From Symbiodinium natans (taxonomy: Eukaryota; Sar; Dinophyceae; Suessiales; Symbiodiniaceae), in NCBI GenBank assembly GCA_905221605.1, contig CAJNDS010000469.1, forward strand, positions 799,185 to 863,184: a stretch of 64,000 nucleotides of DNA, read 5' to 3'. A model generated the notes under the pieces. It was given only the letters and a program-made list of their open reading frames with translations, was not told the origin of the DNA and ran no database searches. Below, one piece after another: positions 50,744-60,857 of the stretch (its first letter is position 1; every line of letters starts with the position of its first letter). The position numbers and the translations under genes were made by a program.

Positions 50744-53700
50744 ATGGCGACCAACTGGTTACGGACTGGTGCGGCATCATCGAGCTCCAATGTGGGCGAC
50801 CAAGGTGAAGGTGGTGTCAAAAGGTCTGCAACGGGTGAAAAAGTTGTTCCCAATGTGGAAGCTCTGGTTGATGTTGGTGGTATGCGTGGCGAAGAGAAGC
50901 CGGTGGTGGAAGGACTGGAAGACCAGATGGAAGCAGTTTTGCTGCGCCTTCTGAGCAAACATGGGCATCTTCTTCGAGCTGCGGAATCTGCTGAATCAAC
51001 GGGAGCGCCAACAACAAGCTCCTCTACGTCAAAGATGGTGGAGCAAGGGTGCCAGACAGAACTGGTTGGGGATGTTATCCCTGTTTCCAAGCGAGCTCGC
51101 AACAAAGTGAGTTTCGCGGCTGAAAGTGGTGATCTGTTGACAGGTGAAGCGGAAGAAACTGCGCCTGTTGCTGCGACAAAAAGCAGTATCCTCGTCGTTG
51201 GGGACGCAGAAGGAGTCGTTCCTGTTGCTATGGTGATGAGCGAAGGAGAAATCCTGGAATTGGAGGCAGCAAGAATACAGCAAGAGTCAGATGAAGACTT
51301 ATACGCTGATGGTGGAGGCAAAGCGTCTCAAGCTGCTGACCTTCCAATCATCGACTGCGATGGGAAGACATGGGAACGCCATTTTCACGAGGATGGGAGA
51401 GAATATCTTTACTGCTTGGACACTGGAGATACCCAATGGGTGTTGCCTAAGAAGACTGGAATGGCTGGAAACAGCGAGGGGCCAGGTGTTGGAATGGGCA
51501 TTGTCCCTGTGGAAGATGAGCCAGCGCTGGGTGCTACCTCGTCCCCGTCACCTACTGAGTCTTCTAGGGCACAGCAGGGTAGCATGGAAAGTGTGAACAG
51601 CGGTGTAAATAGTGTAAGTGAAAAGGATTTTTCCTCTACTATCGGGGATAGCGGTCCTAGGGGTGGTGGTGACGCCCCGACCTCGGGTTCTCCTGATGAA
51701 GAGGGGATTTCTGGAAACCGAGCAGACATCGCTGAAGCTCAACATCTGGATCGGGAAGAAATGGAGGCGCTTTCTGAGGGTGTGGCAGCGGTGGAATCGG
51801 TGGGTCCAGAAGAAAAAATGCCCAATGTGGAGATCGGAATTGTGTCGGCTGCAGAAGAGCGAGTGGTGGATGTGGTGCCTGCCGTTCAGGAAGATGGCCC
51901 TGGAGATTTGGATGACGAAGGGAAAAAGTTGTGCATTACGACTGAGGAGGTCTCTTCGTTTGGTGCCGAGAATTCTGCCATTCAAAGGGAAAAGGAAACT
52001 TCTGAAACTGCTGGAGACACGGTTGATCGGAAAGATGAGGCCTGGAGCGCCAATGAAGCGCGGGTCGATGCGCCAGATAGTACCTGGAGTGCGAAGGAGG
52101 CACGGGTTGAGGTGCATATGGTGTTACGTTCCACGGGCGACTGCAACAATGGGGCGCAGGTCTCCGCAGCAGCTGATGATGGAGGTTCACAGGTGGACGC
52201 ACTGGTGCAACCTGAAGTTAGCCGCGAGGAACGAAATGACAAGGGCTACACCGGAGCCAATGAGGCAGCTGTGGTCAATGATGGTGGCAATTCTCCTTTG
52301 GAAACCATGGAACCAAAGGAGCCTGCGGTGGAAGAAAGTGTGCCTGCCGTGGATGATCAACTCAATCGCCCTGCAGTGGAAGAAAATTTGCCTGCTGCAG
52401 AAGGTGTGACAAAGGACTCCAATGATGGGTCCACTCCCATGAAGGGAGAAGCGTTGCCGTCTGGAAGTTCACCGGAAGTCGACACCGAGCGAACTGAAGC
52501 AGATGAGGCAAAGCCTTTGGCAGAGAAAAAGGGAGGTCCTGAAATCCAGGAGCACAAAAAAGATGAGCTTGTGGGACTCGTGGAGCAGGACGAGCAGTGT
52601 GACCCAAAGGTGAAGACAAAGGATGCGCCAGGAGCCGATGATACAGAGATGGTTTCTGAAGAGCATGCAAAGAAAGTGCCCCGAGCGGGAGCCTTGGAAT
52701 CACCTGGGACACATTGCTATCAAGAGGGAGATAAGATCATTGGTCTAGTGCGCTGCATCAATGGGTATGGAGCCTTTTTGGACCATGGTGATATAAATGT
52801 ATTGGTTCCTGCAGAAGGGAACAATGTACATCAGTTCCAATTTGGTGATACTGTCAATGGAACAGTGAAACGAGTGGAAGATGATGGTACCATAATCTTG
52901 GACACTTTTCTGGTTTTGGAAGAGGACGAGGAGGATTCCTCTTCAACGCTGCGCAAATGGAAGGACAGCGGCTGGGGTACATGGTGGACAGGCTCATGGC
53001 AGACTGGTCAATGGTACAAAGGTTCCGATGGTCAATGGGACTGGAAGTCGGAAGAACAGCAGTCTCGTGAGTGGTTTGCCGAGTCAAAAGCATCCTCTAA
53101 GGAACAAGAGGCGGCTGAGCAGAAACAGCTCTATGGAGAAAAGATCTGTCGAAATCTCCTGGAAGATGAAACAATAGATAATGACTATGTGGGCAAAATC
53201 ACTGGGATGTTGCTGAGTCGTTCAATGGACGTGATTGTGGAGTGTATTGCAGATCATGCATTCCTGAATAATGAGGCTCGGAGCGCATACAACATCTTGC
53301 TAAGTGATGATTGGAAGCCTGAGGAGAAAGAACGCGTCGGTGTGGAAGAAACAACCACTTTTTCCCGGAAGCAGTACCACAACGCGCTCTACGAACTGGC
53401 ACGCAAGAAAAGAAGATTTAGTGGACCAGTCGTGGGTGAAGCGGTGGCAATTTTGCTGAACAAAGGGAAAGATGAGCTTTGGAACGAGCTGTGGTTGGAC
53501 ACCAAGCGATTTCTGCAAGAGCTTGATGGTGCAATCGAGGAGATGAGTAAGAGGGAAAACAGGCCAATAGAAGCCTATATGGATCCCGATCAGTACAAAA
53601 AGGCTCACACGACTCCGAAGACTGTGTCACCTGGATACAGCAAGCTGTGCAAGTTCTTCAATCAAGGGAGGTGTCGAAATGGAGATGGGTGTTCCTATGA

Positions 53701-55939
53701 ACATCGTCGTTACGGTGAAGGGTGGCCTGAAGGAGAGCCAACTGAGCCAAAGAACAGCCAAAAAACTGGTGACGAGGATGGGGACATCGGTGGCCCTCCA
53801 ACTGATGAAGGTACAGTGGATGAGGTGCAGCAGGAGCGGGAGGATTCGGCCTTCCGTGCCCAGTACAACTATGGCAAAGGGACATCAAAAGGTGAGCCTA
53901 CGCTGGGTGAAACGAAGAAACGGCTGTGTCTGTATTACAATCAAAGTGGTTGTAAATATGGGACTGCGTGCAGGTATCTCCACGACGATGACATGGCATT
54001 GGAAGGGACTTGGGAGCCTGGCAAATCTTGGGACAATGCTTCCAGGAAGGCACTAAGGGACGCGGGGTTCCACCATTGCTGTTTCGACTACTATCTCAAA
54101 GGGAGATGTCGTGTGCGATTTGGCTGCAAGTATTCTCACGAAGAGATGTCTGAGGACCGGCTGACCCAGTTGAAGCATTTGGTGAATGTGGCAAACCATG
54201 TGTCCTTTCAAAGGGCAAAGGGATTGGAGATTCCCGACAGGAACGCTTTTCAACCACCGGTAAGTGGGGGAGCAGAATCTTCGTCCTCCTCAGCACCAAA
54301 AGCGCTGCAGATGACCAATGTGTCACAAAAAGATGGTGAAAAGGGTATTCTGGATGAAAAAGAGGCTGATGAACAAAAGAATTCGGTGGCTGCATCCACT
54401 AGTACTCAGCTTCACAATCCAGAGGAGCCAATTGAAAATTGGATGGCTCGCAACGAACACCTGTGGGTGTATACCCCTCATGTAAGTGAGGTGATGATTA
54501 CCCTTGGTGTGACCAATGTGTCGGACTTGCAAGAGTTCATCTTTGTGGAAGATTTGGTTGACAAAGGGATCAACAAGGTGACCGCATGCAAAATTCTACA
54601 ATTGGTGGGTGAGGTCCGATATCGACCGGGAGGACCGGAAAAGGCAGTTCCTTCTGATGCATCTGTACGGGTACAACAATCTTCTGGGAACAAAGGGACT
54701 GGAAGAGCGGCGGTGCGAACCCTCACTCAGGTGCGTGAAGCTGAAGGCTCCGGTGCAAAAACGATGCCGAGAGGCTCCTATCGGGAGCTTTTTGATAAGG
54801 TCAAGTACCGTGATGCTTGGACGCTTGCGCAGAGGTCTCCACTGTGCGTACAGAAGCTGAAGTTGGTGGGAGTTGGAATGCCACCGGTGAACCCACCAAC
54901 AAAAAAGTATCGGTCAATATCAAACCCTGTGAAAAGGGGAAGGCCCTTGCTGGACAAAAAACAGGTGCGACAGGTGCCACGCTCTCGCTCACAGCGACGA
55001 GCGCAACCGGCGGAAGTGGTGGAGAAACCAAAACCACTGGAACTGAAGCCTCGTGGTGGGTTGTCGTATCGGTTCAGCAGAGCGTGGGCAGATGTGGTGG
55101 ACGATGATGATCAGGCGGAGGCTTTGGTTTCTTATGCCGCTTCCTCAAGCGATTCAAGCGAGGAAGAGACCAATGCTGTGCACCGCATGCGGGAAATCCT
55201 TTTGCAAGAAAGGGATTCACAGAGAACTGCGATTCGTGGCAATGTTCCGATGGGTGGTTCTTCCGGCCCCAATGACGGGCAGAAAAAATCGGTTCACCTT
55301 GGCAAAGAACGCGACAAAGCGTCGCGGGGGGAGACCCGCCAAGAAGTGACTTCTCAAGTTTTTTCGCTACCACAACCTTCTCGTCGAACTGAACAGTCTC
55401 AAAAAAGAGCAAGGGATGGCTCAGTTATAGTTGGTTCGCTGGCGGTGGGCTCCACAGATGAGGTTCTACCTGGGCAAGGTGTTGCTGGACAGGTGAATGT
55501 ATCTGAAGGCGCTCAAGTTCTTCCTGGGCAAGAAGTGGCTGGACAGGAGACGGCGCTGGAAGGAGCAGTGCAAATTCCTGGCGAGGAGACTGACCAAAAC
55601 GAAGGAGAAGGTGGGAGCAATGAACTCCATGGTGATGGTGCGAAGACATTGGATGTTCGTCCGGTGAAGAATGTTCCTCAGCAATTGCTGGTTAAAGGTC
55701 TTCTGAATCGGATTTATTGGAAGGTTGCAGTTGGCAAGTTGCCGGTGGGGCAAAGAGACTGCCAAAAAGGGTCCAATAAGATGGATCGAAATTTGGTTAT
55801 TAGCATGTCATCCGAGGGTGCAAGCGAACAGGATGAGAACCTGGCACTGGAGGACGATGCTGATCAGTCAATGGGTGACGGTGCGATGGTAGTTCTGGTG
55901 TATGATCCAAGGACGCTGATTCAGTCCGCCAACAACTGA
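50744..55939 (+). CDS. WW, S1, MLLE, CCCH zinc-finger and SAM-like multidomain protein
   Basis: 1731 codons from ATG 50744, 65 bp after the LTR. WW domain: W210 to W232 with P235. A long acidic, Glu/Val-rich low-complexity region follows (about 240-655). S1 RNA-binding fold at about 662-722 (GLVRCINGYGAFLDHG). Trp/Gly-rich stretch at 735-775. MLLE/PABC domain at about 795-855 with the signature KITGMLL; in poly(A)-binding protein this domain binds PAM2 peptides. Three CCCH zinc fingers start at C969 (CX7CX5CX3H), C1062 (CX7CX5CX3H) and C1113 (CX8CX5CX3H). A SAM-like helical domain at about 1242-1290. The tail is Lys/Arg- and Gln-rich. The combination implies an RNA-binding protein tied to mRNA or poly(A). 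It could replace Gag in packaging RNA, but that is inference. Confidence 0.8.
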   Translation: MATNWLRTGAASSSSNVGDQGEGGVKRSATGEKVVPNVEALVDVGGMRGEEKPVVEGLEDQMEAVLLRLLSKHGHLLRAAESAESTGAPTTSSSTSKMVEQGCQTELVGDVIPVSKRARNKVSFAAESGDLLTGEAEETAPVAATKSSILVVGDAEGVVPVAMVMSEGEILELEAARIQQESDEDLYADGGGKASQAADLPIIDCDGKTWERHFHEDGREYLYCLDTGDTQWVLPKKTGMAGNSEGPGVGMGIVPVEDEPALGATSSPSPTESSRAQQGSMESVNSGVNSVSEKDFSSTIGDSGPRGGGDAPTSGSPDEEGISGNRADIAEAQHLDREEMEALSEGVAAVESVGPEEKMPNVEIGIVSAAEERVVDVVPAVQEDGPGDLDDEGKKLCITTEEVSSFGAENSAIQREKETSETAGDTVDRKDEAWSANEARVDAPDSTWSAKEARVEVHMVLRSTGDCNNGAQVSAAADDGGSQVDALVQPEVSREERNDKGYTGANEAAVVNDGGNSPLETMEPKEPAVEESVPAVDDQLNRPAVEENLPAAEGVTKDSNDGSTPMKGEALPSGSSPEVDTERTEADEAKPLAEKKGGPEIQEHKKDELVGLVEQDEQCDPKVKTKDAPGADDTEMVSEEHAKKVPRAGALESPGTHCYQEGDKIIGLVRCINGYGAFLDHGDINVLVPAEGNNVHQFQFGDTVNGTVKRVEDDGTIILDTFLVLEEDEEDSSSTLRKWKDSGWGTWWTGSWQTGQWYKGSDGQWDWKSEEQQSREWFAESKASSKEQEAAEQKQLYGEKICRNLLEDETIDNDYVGKITGMLLSRSMDVIVECIADHAFLNNEARSAYNILLSDDWKPEEKERVGVEETTTFSRKQYHNALYELARKKRRFSGPVVGEAVAILLNKGKDELWNELWLDTKRFLQELDGAIEEMSKRENRPIEAYMDPDQYKKAHTTPKTVSPGYSKLCKFFNQGRCRNGDGCSYEHRRYGEGWPEGEPTEPKNSQKTGDEDGDIGGPPTDEGTVDEVQQEREDSAFRAQYNYGKGTSKGEPTLGETKKRLCLYYNQSGCKYGTACRYLHDDDMALEGTWEPGKSWDNASRKALRDAGFHHCCFDYYLKGRCRVRFGCKYSHEEMSEDRLTQLKHLVNVANHVSFQRAKGLEIPDRNAFQPPVSGGAESSSSSAPKALQMTNVSQKDGEKGILDEKEADEQKNSVAASTSTQLHNPEEPIENWMARNEHLWVYTPHVSEVMITLGVTNVSDLQEFIFVEDLVDKGINKVTACKILQLVGEVRYRPGGPEKAVPSDASVRVQQSSGNKGTGRAAVRTLTQVREAEGSGAKTMPRGSYRELFDKVKYRDAWTLAQRSPLCVQKLKLVGVGMPPVNPPTKKYRSISNPVKRGRPLLDKKQVRQVPRSRSQRRAQPAEVVEKPKPLELKPRGGLSYRFSRAWADVVDDDDQAEALVSYAASSSDSSEEETNAVHRMREILLQERDSQRTAIRGNVPMGGSSGPNDGQKKSVHLGKERDKASRGETRQEVTSQVFSLPQPSRRTEQSQKRARDGSVIVGSLAVGSTDEVLPGQGVAGQVNVSEGAQVLPGQEVAGQETALEGAVQIPGEETDQNEGEGGSNELHGDGAKTLDVRPVKNVPQQLLVKGLLNRIYWKVAVGKLPVGQRDCQKGSNKMDRNLVISMSSEGASEQDENLALEDDADQSMGDGAMVVLVYDPRTLIQSANN

Positions 55940-55946
55940 TTGGGTT

Positions 55947-56906
55947 ATGCGTCGTGGTCTGACCGATCGTTCCTTCTGGCCAGCAATGGCGTACACAGCA
56001 CAGAGAATATGTGCTGAAATGGTTCAAGTGGATGAACTGAATGCCCAGTTGAATACTGGGAGACTCCTTTTTGAAAGGAGAGATCAAGGATATTATTGTG
56101 ATTTGCATCATTCGTTCCATGACAATCCGTGCTTGCCGGTGGTGGGAAATTATCCTCTTTCGGTGATGGGTGCACTGCTTTCTCCTGGCCTGGAAAAGGA
56201 ATTCAGAAATACTGAAAAGTTTGGAACTGCTATGGAGGCAATAGCCTATGATTGGAGTCGCAGTCCAGGCATGGAAGTTCATGTGGAACTTATGGCAAGG
56301 GTAGCCAATCTGGTCGCTCCATTCCTTAGACTTGGAGGCCAAGGGACAGTGGTGAATTCCGAATTTCTCTGGCAGCACGGGAGGGATCAAATGATGGAGT
56401 TCCTTCAGGCAGCGACCTGCGCTGATCAATTGGAAGTTCTCTGGAGAAGAATGGACGACGATGCTGATGAGGAAGTGGATCCTACAGGAATGGTGCTGGA
56501 GATCCCCGATCAACAAGATGCGGTACTAGATCAAGGGAACAATGAATCCCTTATTCCCATTGAAGATGCTGGAGGTGAGACACTTGGTGACACTGGAAGG
56601 GATGGCAAAGCGCCAGAAGTCTCTCCGGAAGAGGAGACATCCAGTGGGTCGTCAAGACTGGCGGGCACAAGGATTTTCTTGTGGTCAGTGTACTCTCGCG
56701 TTGCTTCCAATTTCTCTACGCAGGACCGCACTACTGGGAAGATCTTTGACAGCACAAAGGGGTATCCTGGTGAAGGACCAAACAATGGTGACAATCCTTC
56801 CTCTAAGAGGAACTTACCCTGGATCTCTGAAGACTACCTCGACGAAGTGGTGTCAAAAAAGATGGAAAGGTCTTCAGATATGGATGGGCTTTGTTCCGGG
56901 AAGTGA
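55947..56906 (+). CDS. Second open frame of the LTR element, unknown function
   Basis: 319 codons; ATG is 7 bp after the first stop and in the next (+1) frame. Contains Cys/His (YYCDLHHSFHD) and helical stretches but no family I recognise. The last 120 codons overlap the third frame. It may be a separate cistron, the product of frameshifting, or part of one ancestral ORF broken by indels. No RT motif is present. Confidence 0.55.
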   Translation: MRRGLTDRSFWPAMAYTAQRICAEMVQVDELNAQLNTGRLLFERRDQGYYCDLHHSFHDNPCLPVVGNYPLSVMGALLSPGLEKEFRNTEKFGTAMEAIAYDWSRSPGMEVHVELMARVANLVAPFLRLGGQGTVVNSEFLWQHGRDQMMEFLQAATCADQLEVLWRRMDDDADEEVDPTGMVLEIPDQQDAVLDQGNNESLIPIEDAGGETLGDTGRDGKAPEVSPEEETSSGSSRLAGTRIFLWSVYSRVASNFSTQDRTTGKIFDSTKGYPGEGPNNGDNPSSKRNLPWISEDYLDEVVSKKMERSSDMDGLCSGK

Positions 56907-58566
56907 GGGATCGTTGGAAAAGGTAGAGGTGGAGAATGTTACTGCCTCTAAAATTCTTATGGCTCTTTGGAAAAAGGGATATAGAGCTGGGTATAGGAGG
57001 TTGTGTCGTTTGAACGTATCTGGATGCAAGGTTGGAACAATGAAGCGTCCAATCAAAAGGGTGCAGAAGATCGGCACTAGGAAAGCCTTCATGAAGAAGT
57101 TCAATGTTTTTGGATCGTCTCAGCGTGGCTCAGGAGCTGGCGGAAAACCAATCATGAAGGTGGTAGGACCAAGGCCAGGTTTTCCAGCTGTACTCCAAGC
57201 ATCAAATACTGATAGCACCTGGGGTGAAGGGAGCAGTTCTCAGGCACATGGCAATGTTCATGTAGAGCAGAATCGCCCTATGGACCGGTTCGAGGCGGAG
57301 CGCTTGGAGAAGAGGAAGAAAGGCTTCTGCTATTGGTTCAGTAAGGGAAAAGATCGCTGCAAATTTGGTGAAGACTGCAAATTCATCCATTCAGAAGATG
57401 ATGTGGTGCTGCATTCGTATTGGTGCAAATACTATGTGGCGGGGAGACACTGTTTCGCTGGAAAGACGTGTGCGTTCTCGCATGATGCAACTGGTGTGAG
57501 GTGCATTCAGTTTGCTCAGTCTGGGAAGTGTCGTTATGGTGACAGGTGTGTATTTGAGCATGGTGATCCGCTGAATGAACAGAGGCCAAGGTCTCCGAGG
57601 ACGCCTCCAAGGGATGGTCCAAGGAGAAGTTCTGGTGCAAAAGGTGGGGAAGAGGAGATCTCTCCTGAACAGTTCGATGATGGTGAGGAGTATTCCATGA
57701 CTTATGACGATGACACCAAAATGTCGGAACTGTTGATGGAAGCGATTTCATTTCTGTCCAATGGTAAAACAGATTTGGCTCGAGCAGAGGCGGACCCACT
57801 GTTCAAACTCCTGAAGTTCAATGGAGATGCTGACCAGATGGATAGAGAATGGGTTTCGTGGACCGACGATATGTTGTCCGTGCTGGAACTTCACGAAGTA
57901 GTGAAGTCGTATGAGGTTTCGCTCGAGGAGGTGGAAGAATGGGTCAATGACCTGAGGATATGGTTCGAGCGAGCCAACGTGGAAGAAGAAAAAGATCCCA
58001 AAAGGGGCAAGAAGAGGTCCCTAGAAAGGGAGTCCAGCAAAGATATTCCTGCCGAAAAGGAGGTGGTTGAGACTTCTGAGACGGAAGTTGTCGTTGAGGA
58101 GGAGGCAAAAAAGGTTAAAAAGAAGAGGAAAACTGCAGTTATCGAAGATCCTTACACTCTCCTGGTTCCAAAGCCGCAGAAGATGCCGGCGACCATTGAG
58201 AAGAGTGGATCATCATCCAATGCGGCGGTTTCTGCAGGGGAAAAAGCCTCGAAAATGCGCACAAAGTCAAACGTCGGCGGAAAGGCGAAGAAGAAGGAGA
58301 AAAGTCAGAGTCCCAAAAAGGGAGAAGTGGTGGTGGTGAAAGGTCCTGAGGAAAAGGATCGTCCTCCTGATGTGGATGCGCAAGCGTCTACAGCTGTGAG
58401 TGCAGAGCTGGGTCAATCTTGCCAAGCGATTGAGGACGCAAAAAGAGAAGGATTGGTATCCTCAATTCAAAGGGGCGTACAGGATCCTGTTCTTGCAGTT
58501 TCGGACCTGGAGTATATTCTGCTGCAACTTCACCTCAAGATTGCCAACAATCGGAAAAAGAAGTGA
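56542..58566 (+). CDS. Second CCCH zinc-finger protein of the LTR element
   Basis: 674 codons from ATG 56542, again one frame further (+1) than its predecessor. The authentic protein may start later or be entered from the upstream frame near 56850-56906. Residues about 150-200 are basic (KRPIKRVQKIGTRKAFMKK). Three CCCH fingers begin at C263 (CX9CX5CX3H), C295 (CX8CX5CX3H) and C321 (CX8CX5CX3H). An acidic helical domain spans about 380-480, and the C-terminal third is Lys/Glu-rich (KRGKKRS, KKVKKKRKT), resembling nuclear localisation signals. Likely RNA-binding. The stop at 58564-58566 is followed by 371 bp of non-coding 3' leader. Confidence 0.75.
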   Translation: MNPLFPLKMLEVRHLVTLEGMAKRQKSLRKRRHPVGRQDWRAQGFSCGQCTLALLPISLRRTALLGRSLTAQRGILVKDQTMVTILPLRGTYPGSLKTTSTKWCQKRWKGLQIWMGFVPGSEGSLEKVEVENVTASKILMALWKKGYRAGYRRLCRLNVSGCKVGTMKRPIKRVQKIGTRKAFMKKFNVFGSSQRGSGAGGKPIMKVVGPRPGFPAVLQASNTDSTWGEGSSSQAHGNVHVEQNRPMDRFEAERLEKRKKGFCYWFSKGKDRCKFGEDCKFIHSEDDVVLHSYWCKYYVAGRHCFAGKTCAFSHDATGVRCIQFAQSGKCRYGDRCVFEHGDPLNEQRPRSPRTPPRDGPRRSSGAKGGEEEISPEQFDDGEEYSMTYDDDTKMSELLMEAISFLSNGKTDLARAEADPLFKLLKFNGDADQMDREWVSWTDDMLSVLELHEVVKSYEVSLEEVEEWVNDLRIWFERANVEEEKDPKRGKKRSLERESSKDIPAEKEVVETSETEVVVEEEAKKVKKKRKTAVIEDPYTLLVPKPQKMPATIEKSGSSSNAAVSAGEKASKMRTKSNVGGKAKKKEKSQSPKKGEVVVVKGPEEKDRPPDVDAQASTAVSAELGQSCQAIEDAKREGLVSSIQRGVQDPVLAVSDLEYILLQLHLKIANNRKKK

Positions 58567-58937
58567 TTGGATGGTATGGATGAAGGGATGGTTTTTCTCT
58601 TTCTGGAGACAGGTGCGCTGGAACAGCCAATGTGCTGACAAATGTGGTGGTTACTATTAAGGGTATGGAAATCCCTGATAGTAGAAGTCAGTAGCTTTTC
58701 GCGTAGCGAAGACCACGGTTTGTGGTGAAGAAGGCCAAGGAGTCTTCAGTGATGAGAGGATCATGGTGAAAAGAGATTCTCTCTGGTTAGTGGATTTAGC
58801 CAATGTGCTATAATTTCGTCCTGGTAGACGTAAAACCATATTGTGCATTTCAAGCAGCTGGCTGCTGCCCTAATGGCAGTTTTTGGCCAAAGATCTGCAT
58901 CTCCAATGTGTCCTAGGAAATCCTAGGACAGGGGGAG
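58567..58937 (+). other. 3' non-coding part of LTR element with polypurine tract
   Basis: No open frame of note. The final ggacagggggag (58926-58937) is a good polypurine tract directly before the right LTR, the usual site of plus-strand priming. Confidence 0.7.
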
Positions 58938-59158
58938 TGCGGAGCTGCAACTGGTATTGTAGAAAAGAGTTAGTGTTGAGAGTTGAAAGGGTTAATAAAC
59001 CCGGAAATCATGTATGGCTCAAGACTGGGCCATGTGCCTGGTAGTAAAAGGTGAGTGCCCTGTGGTTTGGGTTTGTTGTGTGGTTGATCCAGGGAAATCA
59101 AGGGTTTCTGTTGGGGTTGACTGTTCGGTTTCTCGTCCCCCTTCGGGTTCCCCCCGTA
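58938..59158 (+). repeat. 3' LTR of RNA-binding-protein element
   Basis: Identical by eye to 50458-50678. Followed by the target duplicate TAGGG and then in-phase TTTAGGG sequence. Confidence 0.95.
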
Positions 59159-60420
59159 TAGGGTTTAGGGCTCAGGGTTTAGCGTTAGGGTTTCGGGTGT
59201 AGGGTGTAAGGTTGTTTATTATTAAAGGTTTAGGGTGTAGGGTTGGGGACGCTGGGGGTCTCGGGTTTCAATTGCAGACCAGCGCCCCGCCTCGTGTATG
59301 GAGCCCTGACACGCCAAAAAGCCGCTACTCAGCAAAGGGTTCATAACATAGGGTTCATAGGGTTCATAACATAGGGCTCAGAGGGTTCATAACATAGGGT
59401 TCAAAGGGTGTAGGGTTCAGGGTTCAGGGGTTTTAGGGTTACGGTGTAGTGCATGTTTCAGGATTCCTACTCTTGGGTCTCAGCAGTGTCTCGCAAGCGG
59501 CCAAAGACACCGCAACGTTTGAGCAGGTGGGCACTGCCTGGAAAAGCTAGGTCTCTGAGTCGACTTTTTAACAGCTTGTACAACCGAATTAGGGCCTAGG
59601 GCCTAGGGCCTAGGGCCTAGGGCCTAGGGCCTAGGGTTTAGGGTTTAGGGTTTAGGGTTTAGGGTTTAGGGTGTAGGGTTTAGGGTTTAGGGTTTAGGGT
59701 TTAGGGTTTCGCAAGAGAAGAAGACCCCGTGAGGGACCCTAACGTAGAGCAACCCCCTGATCCAACGTAAACGTGCTGCGCCCAAGTCTGCACAGGGGCC
59801 AGATTCTCAGTCTTTGACTTCCAACGGAGGGTGCTTTTGAGCGGCGTCGTAGCCCTAAACCCTAAAACCCTAAACCCTAAACCCTAAACCCTGCACCCTA
59901 CACCCTACACCCTAAACCCTTCTATGCAATGCCCTGGAGCATCACGGCACCACAACACTAAGGCAGCACCGGTCGCCTGCGGCCGAAACCGCGGTCGCCT
60001 CCATGTCGGTGATGCACAAGCCGGAGGCTCAGCTGTGGCTATGTGTGTGCAGGGTTTAGGGTTTAGGGTTTAGGTTTTAGGGTTTAGGGTTTAGGGTTTG
60101 TCCTTTTTTTGGGTGTAGGGTTTAAGGGTTTAGGGTTGGGGACCACATGAACCCTACCGAGGTATGGTTCATAGTACCTTACTAGGGATTAGAGTACAGG
60201 GCATATGACGCCCCAATCCCCAATGTTAGGCTTCATCTGGTTCCCAAGGTTTGCCAGTCAGCAGCATGAAGAGATTGCAGTTCGCCGCGGCTCTTGAGGT
60301 ACTCGCGGCTTTCTGTGTCAGACTCGAGCAGCTGCGAAGAGCAAAAGTGCATCTTACCAGAGGCAGATTCGGATGAGTCCGCGCTCGGGGCATCGGTTTA
60401 GGGCCCCAAGATCAGAAGAG

Positions 60421-60724
60421 GATAGTCCAGTTGGTGTTCTTCGTTTCCTCGGCCTGCCCACTGCGCCGCTTGGACTATGGGATGGGGCTTGATAGAGAGC
60501 GCGACAGCGTGGGCGTGGCGAAAGGGGAGCCGGATGGATACATTGTGGTCAGCGGCGTGAAGGTGTGGCGCATTGACGCCCTGAAGAGCTTGGCTGCACT
60601 AAATCGCATGGCCATGCTCAGTGATGGGCAGTTTGAGTATAGCCTAGAGAGGGCGGACTACACACTCATGCATGACAACAATGGTTGTCGTTGCCTCCAC
60701 GTCTTGCGCATGGAGACTCGGCAG
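60421..60724 (+). CDS. Long exon-like island upstream of a family A element
   Basis: The longest host exon candidate: gaagag|gat acceptor and cggcag|gttcat donor. Open for about 100 codons (for example DYGMGLDRERDSVGVAKGEP and HDNNGCRCLHVLRMETRQ). Product unknown. The frame continues across 60725-60857 if that element is removed. Confidence 0.55.
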
Positions 60725-60857
60725 GTTCATGGTACTTTGTAACCACTTCTAACTGTACTTATACCCCACTTATGAGATCCTTAAGTGCCCTAATAGGGTT
60801 ATAAGTACAGATATAAGTAGAGTTATAAGTGTTTAATAAGTACCATGAACCTCCAAG
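60723..60857 (+). mobile_element. Family A element behaving as an intron (reference copy)
   Basis: AGGTTCATGGTACTT (60723-60737) and AAGTACCATGAACCT (60838-60852) are a perfect 15-bp inverted repeat. GT is at 60725-60726 and AG at 60856-60857. Translation into the element meets a stop after five codons, while removing 60725-60857 keeps the frame open for about 35 further codons. Confidence 0.75.

Larger units (their letters stand above)
50458..59158 (+). mobile_element. LTR-flanked element encoding RNA-binding zinc-finger proteins, no visible RT or integrase
   Basis: Two 221-bp direct terminal repeats, identical by eye, are flanked by the 5-bp duplication TAGGG (50453-50457, 59159-59163). 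Deleting the element plus one duplicate restores two in-phase TTTAGGG units. A copia-like primer site follows the left LTR and a polypurine tract precedes the right one. About 7.8 kb of intron-free coding sequence lies inside, in three frames. I found no RT (xxDD), integrase DDE, RNase H, protease or CCHC motif on either strand. This is best read as a non-autonomous LTR element carrying host-derived or novel RNA-binding genes. Confidence 0.85.

Noticed and set aside
50739-51321. Minus-strand frames opposite the large CCCH ORF
   Set aside because: Mirror frames of a strongly coding plus strand; no domain.
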